NCBI RefSeq assembly: GCF_000699445.3
Contig: NC_067197.1
Span: 21,993,809-22,057,808, forward strand
Direction: 5' to 3'
DNA length: 64,000 nucleotides
Origin: Schistosoma haematobium
Lineage: Eukaryota; Platyhelminthes; Trematoda; Strigeidida; Schistosomatidae
Below, piece after piece: positions 10,351-23,800 of the stretch. Position 1 is the first letter of the stretch; each line of letters begins with the position of its first letter. The notes under the pieces were generated by a model that saw nothing but the letters and a program-made list of their open reading frames with translations, had not been told where the DNA came from and did not search any database. Made by a program: the position numbers and the translations under genes.

Positions 10351-10739
10351 AATAGACGCTTGACGTTCAATACAGTTGCTGTTTTATTAAGTTATCATCA
10401 TTAGTTATTTATCATTCAACCAGATGCTTTTAGTTCCTTCAGTTTATTCTGGTTAGGCAGTTGAAGCTTGATGCCTTATGTGGTATGAACTGATTTCCAT
10501 AGATTTACCGTTACACCCTATGCAGTGGATGTTTATATGCCTTCAAACAATCATTAACGTCCATCTAATTACTATACAAAGTTTTATTTTTTGATCAGAC
10601 GCAATTTAGGAAACGTCATTAGTACATCTCATATATACTTAATCAAATATTTATATCTAAAAATAAATTCTCATTATAGGGTAGTTTTTAATGACTGTAG
10701 AATTTCCATGATGTAAACTACTAACCGAAATTTTCTAGA

Positions 10740-10960
10740 TGACCTTTCAAAACCAGGAATCATTGGACGGCTGCTTCGTCTCAGTGTGTGATTTTCCAGA
10801 GGTGTTCATTCACGACCACACCAGTTGGGGTCAAACCAAGCGCCTTCGGTCTCGTGAGAGAACGCTTGACCCCTAGAGCAATGAGACCGACTCTGGTAGT
10901 AGTCATGGCTAACTTTAGTCAATCCTCGATAATGAGACCATTCTTCATTGAATATGGTGG
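10740..10960 (-). mobile_element. Family B ribozyme SINE, decayed (copy B3)
   Basis: Minus-strand copy. The 3' block (CCAATGATTCCTGG in element sense) and the tRNA-like half (GGTCAAGCGTTCTCTCACGAG) are recognisable. The ribozyme boxes are lost: GAAGC stands where GAAAC is expected. Confidence 0.6.
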
Positions 10961-13240
10961 ATAACTATCTGGGATCTGACATAGTTGAACTACATTGGTC
11001 ATGCTTCTCACCAGAACTTTTGAAGCTATTAGGTAAATGATTATTATCAGTGTAGTGTTTTGTGTTGGCTGTAGAACCTTTATTACTTAAGTTGCCAACT
11101 GAAACAGAATTTTAAGTGTGCAATAAGGTTCGACGTAGTATAAGAATTAGAATAGCCTCAAGACTGTTGGTTTCCATTTCCATTTTGCTCATTAAAGTAC
11201 GAGCAAATTACGGTATGAAAATTATTTTCATGGTTGACCAACACTAAATTCCACCGATGAAGAAATGCGTCAAAGTAAGTTCTTTTTCTTTAAAGTGACG
11301 ATAAGCTAACCTTTTATATTCACTAAGTTTTCAATGGATTTACAATAGGTTGATGTTATATGCAGTTCAAAAGTATCAGCAGAAATAACGTAATGTGATT
11401 TTAAGGACCACTGTTTGTTGGTCACTGTTAGAAATGGGGAAATTTTATATACGTCATTTTAATCACGATCGATAGCTTGGGTTGGTGTGATACAATCGAG
11501 TGGTTAATGTACACAAATACGCCCTCCTCGTCACCCAGTTAACAGAAATCACAAGAATGAACACCAGGTTGGCCCAAAGCAGTCGCTCATTGTGAAGTAT
11601 CTTATACAAATCCTAGAAAGAAAATTATCAAACACACTGTTAAGGATTCTTGTATTCGTCTAGAAAACAGAAAATTTAATGGTTGAAAGGAAATTCAGGA
11701 TATAAATATACATAATCAACTTTAATAGTCAATACTGTTTTGTTAGAAACAGTGAGTGTTGTGTGAATTTAATTAAAGAAACACAAAAACTGAAATTTCT
11801 ATTTCTACACTTAAAGAATTAATGCTTAAGTGAACAATAATCTACAATCTCATTTCAATAACGAATTGTGCGGACGATCAAATGGGGTTGTAATCAAGTC
11901 CTCTCCGATATTAACCCTCACTGAAATTTATATAGGAAATCTAAACAATGGTTTGCATGAAAATAAATGTAATGGACAAGATTGGTCTACCTGAAAGACT
12001 AAACAAGATCTATCCATCTGTCATATATACTCTAAGAGAACAGCATAATCGTAATATTTCATTTTTAGAAGTCTTTTTAACATGAAGACTAACTGGAACG
12101 TTAAATGTATGTAGAGCAAATCATGGCCAGTTGGTCAGTACAATCATTTTTACAGCTATGAACCTCTTACAAATAAAAGAAACCTATGCAAGAGTTTAAT
12201 GAATCATGTAAACCTTATTTGTTTTGATGTTACTATTAAACGAAGGTACCACGTCCTCACGTCCGCTAAGGTTTACTAAAAACACTTAAGTAAGGCTAAG
12301 ACGAAATCAAATATAAACACACTTCCTAAGAATCCCCTATTCCTAAAATCTTAAACGACACTGTCAAAGAACTGATAGAATAAGTAATAAGAAAAGCTCT
12401 GTCGATGGCATTCACTGTAGCTAAGTTCAACCCTGCCATATATTATCGTTCAAACCGGAAACAGACACAGATTCTTTAAATTCATCTCACCCATTTACAC
12501 TAACCAATATAACTACTTCTGTGGAACCAGTCAGATCGGAGGCACAATCAGGCAAGTTCGTCACCAGATATTCGAATATCATTCTGTGATTAAATGATGT
12601 ATAGTTATGGCCATTCAAAATATTTATACTGGCTCATCCAATCGGTATGAGATATCATTTAGACGTAAAAAGTGCTTTTCAAACCATTCACAGAATCCAA
12701 TCAAATACGCTAAATATTTCACGCATACACCGTTTACGTAACCCAAAAATCATCGAAATCCACCTTAACAAGTAGGATCTTTGAGTACATAAGAATTCTA
12801 TACAACGACTAGCTAAAATAAAGTTACTAATGTCTAAGTAGATAATTTCCCTTTTGATTAACACTTATTCATATAAGGTCATAATGAAAAACTAAAGATA
12901 AGTAAATATTTCTTCTTTTTATTGGTCTTTTTCCACACTTTTAAGTAGAAAATTTTTCTTTAATAACATAACTAAACGGCATAGTTACGTACAAAATATT
13001 TTCTACAAAATAAAGATGACTAAAATTATGTTTATTTATTGGCCACTATATGCAAAACCATAAGACTTTACTACGTGTGAATTATTTAATAATGAGTATT
13101 CATTATAAAGTCGTATTCGTGATTTCTTGTCTACCTTACTGGCGACACAATATCTCTAAGTTATCTGATCAGAACCTAAAGATTTACATTTTTAACTCTA
13201 TTAAGTTTAAGATATAATAAGATTGGTAAACAACTTCAGT
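10961..13240. other. AT-rich stretch, no gene recognised
   Basis: No gene or named repeat seen. The part at about 12240-12600 is less AT-biased and could be an old, unrecognised repeat, but no frame stays open. Confidence 0.4.
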
Positions 13241-13243
13241 AAT

Positions 13244-13414
13244 AAGTAAAGATGGATGGTGGCTAGTAGTGGAACGCAGGATGCGCGTTTAGTCCTGTCT
13301 GAAACTCGTCAGTTGGACTTACCCGTATCCCAGAGATGATATTCAATCCGGAATTCGAATCCAGTACCGTTGGTATCAAACGTCACCGCGTTATCCACTT
13401 AGCTACTTAGTCCA
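13244..13414 (-). mobile_element. Sm-alpha-like SINE, family A (copy A3)
   Basis: Minus-strand element with end block GCCACCATCCATC, ribozyme part CTGACGAG...GGACTAAACGCGC and B-box-like GGATTCGAATTCC in element sense. The second core box is TAAA instead of GAAA (G12 lost), so it should be inactive. It forms a head-to-head pair with the next element. Confidence 0.8.
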
Positions 13415-13437
13415 AAACTAAAATAAAATTTCACTCC

Positions 13438-13742
13438 ATTGCATGTACTAGTGGCTATCAGAATCCAGAAGCTAAGTGGATAATGTGATGGCGCTCGAAG
13501 CCAACGGTACTGAGTTCGAGTCCAGGAATGAACATGATCTCTGGAATGCAGGTACATGCAGCTGATGAGTCCCGAATGGGAGAAAACATGCGTCCTGGAT
13601 TCCGTTGTTAGCCACCATCCATCAATGCTTATATTGCTTGTGACTAAAGACATTATCGAGGCAATTCACACATGATAAACATATACCAATAAGAGACTGA
13701 TCAGTTGTATTCTCAAACATCATTGGGAAGATATTCGAACAA
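13438..13742 (+). mobile_element. Sm-alpha-like SINE, family A (copy A4)
   Basis: Plus-strand element: tRNA-like GTGGCTATCAGAATCCAGAAG, B-box-like GAGTTCGAGTCC, ribozyme CTGATGAGTCCCGAATGGGAGAAAAC, end block TTAGCCACCATCC, then the linker GTGACTAAAGACATTATCGAGG that in tandem arrays leads to the next unit. Stem II is shifted by a deletion next to GAAA. Confidence 0.8.
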
Positions 13743-14013
13743 CCGGTACAAAAATGAATATTATGTAAGTGTAACCGAAGCATTTTGGTACGCATAAACG
13801 TTAAAAAATAATTCATCTGATTTTTAAAGAAATCTTTGTAGGCATTTTTTCAGTAACAATATAATTAATGAATTGTTTCTTATCAAGGTATTCAAACTTA
13901 TAAAACTACTGTAGATTACATTTAACCAGATCTTTTGATAAATTTAAATAAAAAAAGAGTAAAATAGTTTGTATACAACATATAATTACAATCGTTAACA
14001 TAAATGTGATCTA

Positions 14014-14252
14014 ATAGTTGAATTAGTGAGTCAATTAACGCTAGATCACCATAGAAAACATACGGGAAATGAACGGCTGTCTCGTCCCAGTGTGGGACTC
14101 CCCAGCAGTGCCCATTCACGATATCGCTCGCGGGATTCAAACCCATGACCCTTGGTTTCGCGCAAGAACGCTAAACCCCTAGAGCACCGAGCCGGGGCTC
14201 AACGAAGTTAATGTCTAGCTCCAATCAATCGACTCATGAATTCAACTATTAA
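14014..14252 (-). mobile_element. Family B ribozyme SINE with inverted termini (copy B4)
   Basis: About 235 bp on the minus strand. The outer ends are inverted repeats of about 24 bp (AATAGTTGAATTAGTGAGTC on the left, GACTCATGAATTCAACTATT on the right, four or fewer mismatches). Inside, in element sense: tRNA-like GGTGCTCTAGGGGTTTAGCG, then CTGGGGAGTCCC...GGGACGAGAC. The core is mutated at two places (A6 to G and GAAA to GAGA). Confidence 0.75.
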
Positions 14253-14698
14253 ATTATTACAATCTCCACAAAACTCCCTTTCTGATAATAAAGATGATCA
14301 TCAATAAATATTTAGTATAATTTAGTTTGTGACGTTTGAATAACTATTCAAAAGGTAACCAAAATCATAATCATAGTGAGAAGAATAAGGATAGGAAATA
14401 TATGAATAAACATAGTTAATATCAATGTGTATTTATATTCTGGAAAGTAATAATTCAGAGGTTATTTAAAAGGTAATGAAATTAATAAGTGATTGGGTAA
14501 ATAGTGGATTAATATATATGTGTAGTGTTCAATCTCAAGTTTATAACATTAAGTCATACAATAATTCAAGCAGAAGTAAACAAAAAAGTAATTTCTTCTT
14601 CCAGACTCATCTAATGTAAATCAATATTTTCATAACAATGAGTATCATTGAAGAAATCCATACATTTTGTATATTCCGAAAACTTTTCTCAGTTAAAT

Positions 14699-14969
14699 TG
14701 TAGTGAAGGAGAACACAGGTGATGACAACTGAATTATAATTAGCACAAAATTACAGAGTTACTTCGTAAAATTGAAAAACCATACTATAATACTTAATTT
14801 GCAAAATGTTCAATAATTGTCTCGAACTTCGTTGTTCTTACATTTCCATACTAATTACTTCGTATTACCGTTTTTTCTTTCTTGATCTTCCCCATCTTCT
14901 GCTGCCAGACATTACATTCCTGACTCGCGCCATATACTACTTATATTAATATAAGTGGCACGCACCACA
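14699..14969 (+). mobile_element. Solo LTR, TGTAGTG family, copy 3
   Basis: 271 bp, TGTAGTGAAGGAGAACAC at the start and GCACCACA at the end. The flanking four bases are AAAT and ATAT, a near match only. It shares TCTTCTGCTGCCAGACATT with other copies. Confidence 0.72.
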
Positions 14970-17443
14970 ATATGATCTGGCATATTCGTAATTTAGTAAG
15001 ATGGAATTTACGTGTGTTTGCGACATTTAAGTAACACGAAGCAGACTTTTAAATGTTTTATCCTGATTAAAGTTTCTGGGTTTTCAGGCTAACAATGTGT
15101 CATTTTTCATTTACGACTTACAATAATCGGTAATCTGTGAAAATAGTAATACTCAACCCGGCAAATAATTCAAATATGTTAGAAATAGTTACTTTTATTA
15201 TGAAATCCTTTAGATCTTGTTAACGATTATTATGGATAATATCATTAATAATACATGACTCACTAAGTGAGAATGCACAACTGAGGCTTATTGTTTTTTA
15301 TTTAGATAATTAGTGACAAAATGTCATTTCAAATGATTTGGAAATTCTGGTTATTGTTTTTCCCTATTTATATTTTGATTTAATGATATCAATACATGGA
15401 AAATATCATAGTAATGTGCTAAAAAAACGTGTTTAACTGCCATATGGTCAGGTTTTTTGCTTTGAAATAATTTGAAAAGCAGTGTTGATAATGCAGAACA
15501 GAAATATGAAGTTGCAATAAAAAGTACCTCATATTATACAACACTGAAATTTAAAACAGGACTAGATTTATTTGTATAAGTTTGTATTTTCCTTTAACTG
15601 AATTTAAAGATTACAACTGATCAGTCTCTAATAGAATATATGTATCTTGGGCTGATTGCCTAAATACTGCCAGATAGAATCAAACATTTATCCTCGATTT
15701 TACCAGTAATCAATATCTAACTTTTATAAAAGATTGAAAATTAATAAACGTTAAAATGTGATGACCAGCTAAACGTATCCCTATATGTATATATAACTTA
15801 TTTGTTTACTAAGGTAAACATATTTAGAGTGAATTTACTAATGTAAAACTAATTATAGAATATGACATACCTGCTTTGCTTCCATGCCTTCGGGCTAAGA
15901 TAAATAAAAGATAACAATGTCATTTAGAAAAACAATTCATTCTACTTATAATCTACCTAGGCTTGAGGCTAAGAATATTTTATTCATTTCTTGGTAAAAA
16001 AAATTACTCATGGGTCAAGGTCATCCCTAATTCAGATCTAAAAGAATAATGATAACAAATATATATTTCTCTATGTGCACGGATATCTGTACAGAAATTA
16101 AAATCTAGATACTTCAAACATTTTTTACAAATGTTCGTCAATGATTAATTCTCTTGTGTTCCTTAAGTAGTGATTTTCTCAAGTACTTGATTAATCCCAC
16201 TCACCGATTTCTTATAAATTCAGTTTCAGTCAAAAAATGGGTTGACATTAAGTAACCGGCCTATATGATTCCCTACCACCCCTTTTAAAAAAATTGTGGG
16301 GTGTGAATGAAAAATTTAGGTATCATTGATTGGTGGACTTGTTTTGCAAGTGTGTGCTCAAGTGATAATGAACAAACATTTTGTTACCTTTAATAATTTT
16401 GTGATTGGTCGTAAACTGTTCATCTTTGTAATCTGATTAGTTGAAATCGAAATCACATCTGGAGCTGTGATTGGATACCAGAATTTTCATTTTTTACATT
16501 TGAAATTTAATGATAATGAATAATTTTTTTTGTGTAATCTTAGTCTTGAAAAAAATTTAGACTTTTGAAGAAAAAGACACCAACTTAATTGCATTACCAT
16601 GCAATCCTACTGTTAGTGAATGTGTATTGGGATCAATTTTTGTTTTCCGATCAAGTATACCTTGAATTGAAGTCGTTAGTTATCGGAACAGGAATAATCA
16701 TATGTATCTCAGTAAAAGAAAGTTTTTGGGAAAAAGCATCTGTAAACCGGTTTGAATATTTGATAATAGTGATTACTGAATGAGGTCGGTAGTCAAATAT
16801 TTAATACCAAATTAATAAACAAATTATCACCAAAGTGTGTGCATAGGCTTTTTTGTAACACACGGTGTGTTAATGGGAAAAAGAAATCAACATATCAATA
16901 AATCATCATGATAAATTACTGGTTGCAATATGTATAATTCAGGTGAACCAACCGTAGACGATCATTTAATGAACTGACTTTGACAGTATATGAAAGTAGT
17001 AATAAATTTTCCGAAAAAGATACTTAATATTTAGTAAAGGATTATTTTGTAAATGTTCATTCATAATGAGAATTAGACAACGTTAGATTTAAATGTGGTT
17101 AATTTGTAAAAGTCCATTGAAACGGTTTATTGTGTTCACTTGTAAATTATTTGTAGTTCTGTATTTTAAAATTAATTTTTTGGTCGTAATAAAAACTAGT
17201 TTGTTTAATCAGTCATGTGTGAATATTGTTAACCGCCGTAATATGAAACCTGAATTATCTAGACATTATGAATGTAACCATTTTTGACAAGCATTTGAAA
17301 TATCAGTTTCATGAAGTGTAAATGAACAAGCCTACGTCGTCTGACTGACTCAACAAATATTTATCGACTTTAAACGTATAAATATGAGTAAGGTCAACTG
17401 TATCAATGAACATTTACAATGCTATTAGTATTATTTATTTTCC

Positions 17444-17486
<43 letters not shown>

Positions 17487-18600
17487 GTCAATTGACAAGA
17501 TTCAATTCTTGTACTATGTATTTCATTGACACAAAATTTTTTGCATTTTCAATTTTCCTATAATGCTTAGTCACTTATTGTGACTGAACACTTTACTGCA
17601 AATCATCCCGACCTTTAGTGAATGACCTTTTTAATTTGTAAATATATATATCGTTACAGATGTAAACGTTAACCATTGTTAACACATTACATTGTCAAAT
17701 TCATAAATGTCATGCCTTATTTTTGGACTTTATAAAATAATAAAATTATGGACTAATAACTGTATAGTGCGATGATGAAGTTAAGGAAAACGATTGTTTC
17801 CTAAATTATTTTTGATTTTTGAATATTTTAAGGGAATATTTAACTGGTACAACGAGATTGTACCAGTCATAAATAGTTGATGAGGTGTGCAAATGAATAC
17901 GGTGATATAATCAGTAGTTATGAATAACTATGGAGGCTTAGTTTACGATCAGACGTACTTCTTACGTACGCATAGTTCTGGTTTCAGGAAATTTTAATAT
18001 TAAACAAGAATATGAAGTTCTTGTTTTGTGTATCTATGAAACGGATAATATTCTTATTTCTTTTTACACTTACTGTATGACCTTTTATCACCATCATCAT
18101 TTCAATGATGATGGTTTCAACTTGTTTTCAAATGTCATTATTTTATTCCTAAATAAGTTAATTTTCTCAATTTCGTTTACTTCTCTATGAGCTTTAATCA
18201 CATTCATCTTTGTAATTATCTTATTACATTCACTAATAAATGTCATCATAAGTTTATTGACCTAACGACAAAATTACGATTTTCACTCATTTAAAATATT
18301 CCTATTAAAATGTACTCAAAATGTACTTTTATTAGATAGTTTACAAATGTGTTACTAAAACATGAACGCTAATCACATTATTTTCAATATAAAATTACTA
18401 GATTAGTCTTCATTAGATGACAAAATCTTGTCTAAGTTTTCTTAACCTTTATATCTAATAAACGTTAGAAACAAGTTTACGAATACATGAACGATAATCG
18501 CTTTTCCACTATTAATCTCTAAGGGATATCTAAATTCATGAGACATTAATAAGTGCTTAATCACTTGACCTTTGCGGCGGAAAAGTAGTAGATAAAAAAT
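14970..18600. other. Long AT-rich stretch, no gene recognised
   Basis: Apart from the ATT microsatellite at 17444-17486 and a small palindrome at 18090-18115 (12-bp arms ACCATCATCATT), nothing stands out. Open frames here (for example 16589-16783 and 17093-17287, plus strand) are short and have no recognisable motif. Confidence 0.4.
17444..17486. repeat. ATT microsatellite
   Basis: About 14 uninterrupted TTA/ATT units. Confidence 0.95.
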
Positions 18601-18621
18601 AATGGAAATCAAATTGTGGGT

Positions 18622-18637
18622 GGCCCTGAAAAGGGCC
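18622..18637 (-). promoter_or_regulatory. Histone-type mRNA 3' stem-loop
   Basis: On the minus strand the sequence reads AAAGGCCCTTTTCAGGGCC followed by ACCCAC. This matches the metazoan histone 3' stem-loop in shape (6-bp GGCCCU/AGGGCC stem, UUUC loop) and flanks (AAA before, ACCCA after); the paired bases differ from the common GGCUCU/AGAGCC in a compensating way. The element binds SLBP in replication-dependent histone mRNAs. No histone C-terminus is recognisable just upstream on that strand, so it is an orphan or a relic. Confidence 0.55.
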
Positions 18638-18847
18638 TTTACTCGTTCTCGCGGTCGAACGTCATCACTATTAGTTTGTAATGGCGCCACAGATAGGACA
18701 GTGCACTGCTCGTACGTTCGGCGATGGGTCGTAGGCACAGAAGGTATGAAACATTGCTTCACATCTACAGAAAACCCAACCAACCGCAAAGCCCACCCAA
18801 GGATGTTATGTGAGCTTTCAATTTCCCGTAATCACCTATAGTGTACA

Positions 18848-19479
18848 TTATAAATTGGCAAATTCCGTACCAGGAAGGTTCGCGTGTGAGAACACTTTGT
18901 ACCGCATATTGCAGACATCTTGAGCGGTCAGACATTTCCCATAAGATTGGTAAGCAAAATTCCTGATGTGGAATGCAGCGGTACCGGAAATCAGCAGCGG
19001 TCTCACAGTTTCAAACTCCCCATCCGTTAACCTGCGCATCCATGAATTACCCTGGTACCTCAGGGAATTGCACTCGTGATTGTGATGTACATTCCCACGT
19101 ACAACAGTCCAATAGCCGTCTATAATCTTACAAAACATAAATGCTGGACATTGGGTGTTCATAGAAGCCCTTCATTAAAAAAATTATAAAACAATTTACC
19201 AAATTACCTCCTCCGTCTAATACGTTGTGACGAACCGCTAGATCTTATACGCCCATTTCGCCAACACACAAATTTAATGTAGGATTTTTGATCTCTGCCA
19301 ATATGCGAATCTCTCACTACATAATGACTGTAAGTCGATCTTTCAAAATTTGTGATAGTGGTCTTTAACGCTTCAACCGATGGAAACGCAACCAGAAACA
19401 AGGTAGTCAAAAAGACTTCCTCCATTTCCGTTACGTGGGAAACACCAGCGCTCGTACTCGGCACGTTACTCTGCTCCAT
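18848..19479 (-). pseudogene. Mutator-like transposase, FAR1-type N-terminal part
   Basis: Two minus-strand frames, 19204-19479 (starts MEQSNVPSTSAG) and 18848-19162, join in frame if a 38-nt intron is removed (19166-19203: GTAATTTGG ... TAATGAAG). The joined region resembles the FAR1/WRKY-GCM1 zinc-binding domain of Mutator-like transposases: FVCWRNGR in the first exon, then TQCPAFM, W-T-V-V and HHNHEC in the second, giving the C...C...H-N-H pattern. A typical downstream segment RRLTDGEFETVRPLL follows. Mutator-like elements (Curupira) are known in schistosomes. The MULE catalytic core expected afterwards is not found: the frame stops at 18848 and the next 250 bp do not look like transposase. 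I read it as a 5' fragment of such an element. An intron that small fits schistosome micro-introns. Confidence 0.65.
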
Positions 19480-19619
19480 AATGACGATTGAGATTGTGCT
19501 TCGTCGACAAGTACTGATAATTTATAACAATTTTCAAGACATAACTAACCAATTAAATCTAATTTTTGGAACTAGCCATTTCATTGGACGAAACACGGGA
19601 TGAAAAATATTGTAATTTG

Positions 19620-20779
19620 GGGTTGGAAAATTTTTTTTTAAAAAAAATGGCCGGTCGGACAATATTATTCCAAAAAATGAATGAAAGGTTAAATAAATGG
19701 CATAAATCTATATTGGATTCACCAGTTTCGGAAGTAGATTACTAAGTGGTCTCTGGTTATTATTTACTCTTTTTTTAATGTATCGTTAGATTTAACATAA
19801 CTTACTTGTAACTATTTGATGAAATAAACCAATCACTTTACCCAACTATATATGTCATCTACTGAAGTTAGAGTCATTTATACTTCAAATGAATTTTTTA
19901 TAGTCACTTAATTAAACTACAATGCTTGTAATGAATCTTAGTTTTACTCAGAAATAAGTAGACCAGCTATCAAAGACTTCAGCTGGGCAACTAGAAACTA
20001 CAATATAGCTGTTTCGCCCCAGTATTCCCAAAGTCAGATGTGACATTAAACTAGAGAATCCTGGTAAATTAAAGTGGTTAGATGAAAGTTTTCGTAACAC
20101 TATTAAACTGACGTTAAATTTGAACAATCTCACCCTGTTATTACAAATAAATTTGAGGAAATCACCATTGGTGACCACTGAAACGAAATGACTAGACTAT
20201 CACGATTAGGTTTAGATGATAAACATTCGAGTAACATTTTGTTTATTCAACTTTTTTTTAACTTCAAGATGAAGAATACTATTAAAAATAACCTTTGGCA
20301 AATTAAATTCACCTTTCATGGAGTCAAATGCAAAAAATCCTTATTTATATTGTAAAATTCTAATTGCACTTTGAGTAACTGATGGTTGATACACATCAAA
20401 ATATGGATAATCGTACTAAGATTGGTGAATAATATGTAATTAGATAATATTTTTTGTGAAAGTTCATTATACATAGTTGACAGCTTTTTGTTATTTTACA
20501 GTTGGATCACGTTACTTACAACAGTGATGTACTATGATTATGTATTCATTATGTATTATAGTTCAATGTGATTTATTTGGAAATCATTATAAACCAAAAA
20601 AAATCGAATTAATCAATAATAACATTATTACAGATTGGGTTATTTATGAAATCAAGAAGTATGATATCGTATCACATTGTTCTTGAGGTAATCTCTCTTC
20701 TCTCCAACTTGATAAATTAGTAAATGAACATCCAGTGATGAAGCTACAAACAGCATTTCAAGTCTAAACAGAAACAAAC

Positions 20780-20819
<40 letters not shown>

Positions 20820-23800
20820 AAAATGGCCTCCAGACAACATTCAACTGAGAAAACTACTCAAACGTTCTGTATGTAAGCATTTTATTTCTATGGATAGTAT
20901 GATCAAATGTTCAGTATGCTATTTAATCATGACATTTAGAAAATTCATGACTTTGTAAAAATTATAAATAAGGAATTTCAAAATTACTGGTTCAAAATTA
21001 GGTGAAGAATGAATACTTTACAAGTAAATTGACAATCGAATGGTTTAAAGTTTTTAATAAGCTAAATAATTGCAAGATGCCATAATGATCGACATATTTA
21101 ACTTGTTAAACTCAGTTAATCTTATGGCATAAGCAAACAAGCAATGAAAGACAACGACATTTATTGTATAAAGTTGATGCTTAATTTAAATTTGTTAATT
21201 ACACCTAGTGCCGATACTTTAATGCTATTTCTGTGTAGTATTTCTTAGTGGACGAGAAAATTTATGGAAATTTGAATAAATTATGGAGGCGAACTAGTGA
21301 ATTATTGGTTCAATTTTTACCAAGATATAATGGTTAGTTCAAATACGAAACATCTACCCTTTAAAAGATCATACAAGTACTGTATTTTCATGGAATCTGA
21401 TGTAGTATGTAATCAGAAACGTAAGTAATTGAAATGACCAAGCATAAGATATACTAATTGTCAGTTTACATTAACTTGAAATAGCATGAAAAAGTAAACG
21501 TTTGGCAGTGTTACTGAGGTCAAATGAAGTGTATCCAGAGTTTTTCCGTCAAAAGAGATAGAAAAAAAATATTTTTACCCATAAACTTATCAAGTGAAAT
21601 TCTTCATTGATCTAGCTACGATAATTTAAAGACACTAACTTTTTCAGTAAAATCAAATAACTGAAACATAAAGTATGTCGCTCCTTTAAATACAATGTTT
21701 TTAATAGCAGCCGATGGTACATAAATGCGAGTATATCAAATTTCATTAAGTAAAAATGTACCTAGGCAAGCTTTGTTTTTTAAATAAGTAATAGTTACCA
21801 GAATCTGGAACATATGCATTTATATAAACATGTTCATTAATTGCTATCTACGTAGATCAGTTAGAATTTCTGTTCATGGTGTGTAAACACATGTTTTAAG
21901 AAACATTCCTGCTTTTTAATTTGATCTGTCTACAAGTATATACCGAGCACCTGAAATGGAATTTTCAATTTTAGAATCTCTTGAACAGTACGGATATGTC
22001 GTTACTAATAAGATAATGGATTGTAAGAAACCTTCTTTACATAGTACATCTATCAGTAGATTAATCTTTTTGATACATCAAGTAAGTGTAAATGATAAAT
22101 CCAACTAGGCTTTATAGTTTTCCTCCGTTTTGTAACGGAAACATAATTTGGACGAATTTTAATGCTAATGATATTGGAAATGTGTAAATATTTGTCAACC
22201 GAAATTTTGGGGAAAAACTCCAACTAAAAAAACAAAAAAAATTCTAATTTACTTTTTCTTCCTGGCACTTAATGAAGTAAACTGGTCAAGCTATCTGTTA
22301 TGGCGTTAGGTAAAGCATGTTACCGACCATTTAAGTTTTGACAGTAATATCCTATCATGGAATTAGTCAGTAATTAATACAAACTGTAGGAATTTAACAG
22401 TTTGAAAGTCGACATTTTCCTTCGCTATACAATAGAAACTGGCTTTATGATAGAATAAATCAAATAAAAAGTAGACTGATATTGGTTGATGCAACTAATT
22501 GATTTCATAACTGTTTATTCGTGGGTAGTAACGGAGTGATTTAGGATTCCCATACCCTGCGATGACACTGACATTACAATCCTCTAGTCACGTGGGATTG
22601 TAGGTGAGCGCATATAAAGAGTCTGACTAAACAGCTATACTATGCTACATCTCTATCTGATGCTCCTACTGCTCTCTCCATAAAACATTTTATATAGTAT
22701 ATCAACAAATGATTCTAAAATTAAGTAATGTTCAATCGATCTTATAGTTTTACCATGAAATATATCGAAATCAGCTGTAAATGATAAATCGTTTTAGCAT
22801 CAAATAATCAATATACTTTTTAATACGGAGCTTGACTAAAACTGATCACCATCAAAAGTATCTAAACGATGTGGATTTGACCTATAAGGTAGAAAAATGT
22901 ATCTGCATTGAAACGTATTTTTTTCTCATTCATTTAATATATGTTCATCAAATTTATCCAACGTAAGTAATCAAAAGTATTTGGGTATTATGGTTTGTTT
23001 TTCTAGTGACTTTATGTAGCCACCATATATTACAATGGATATATATATATATACACGAAAAAATGTAAAAATGTTTTCTATTATGATTGAAAATATCATT
23101 TATGTTATTAACTGTTAAATACAAAAATGATTTCTAACTGCTTTACATTAATTTGAATTACTCACCTTCTCTGCATGTTGTACTTTGACCATATGTTTAA
23201 AAGTTATTCTATCAATTACATTTAGTATGTATGAATGAGAAAAGAAAAAAAATGAATTGCATAAATTAATCATAGAATATTCAAAAGGGAAAAGAAAATG
23301 CAGCACAGTAATATGTGGTAACATTTCAAAGAAAAAAATTGTGCATAATTACTAACATAAAAGGTAAAACATTAAGAATAAGAAAAGTGATTAGAATTGT
23401 GTTCTTTTTTTCTCCGTTTTCTCTTTAATACCACTAAAGAGTAAATAAGAGTGTAATTTGTTTACAGTTTCATTTTTACAGAATTAAAAAATAATAACAA
23501 AAAAAAACAAAACAAAACGAAACACGAATTCAGGTGAGAATTACTATTACTAATGTGTGTTTTGTTATGCTGCTATGTGAGGTGAATAAATGGGAATTTA
23601 GTGTATAATCTATGTTGACTTGTTTTCGTTTGTTTTTCTTGTTACGATTATTATTTACATTGATCATAAATATTTACATATTTATTCAAGGAATCAATAG
23701 ATCTACAAAGATGATTTGTTTTTTTTTACTGGAACTTTAGAGCCATTACAGTCTGGCGTAAACATAAAACTGAAATGTTTTGTTTTCATGACAGAACTTC

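Noticed and set aside
13399..13653. 84-codon minus-strand frame
   Set aside because: Falls across the inverted pair of Sm-alpha-like SINEs.
16254..16330. Possible terminal inverted repeat of the Mutator-like fragment (ACCGGCC near 16254 and near 19650)
   Set aside because: Only about seven bases match and the rest does not align; distance and sequence do not support a pair of termini.
18602..18841. 79-codon plus-strand frame
   Set aside because: Runs through the histone-type stem-loop and has no motif; shadow frame.
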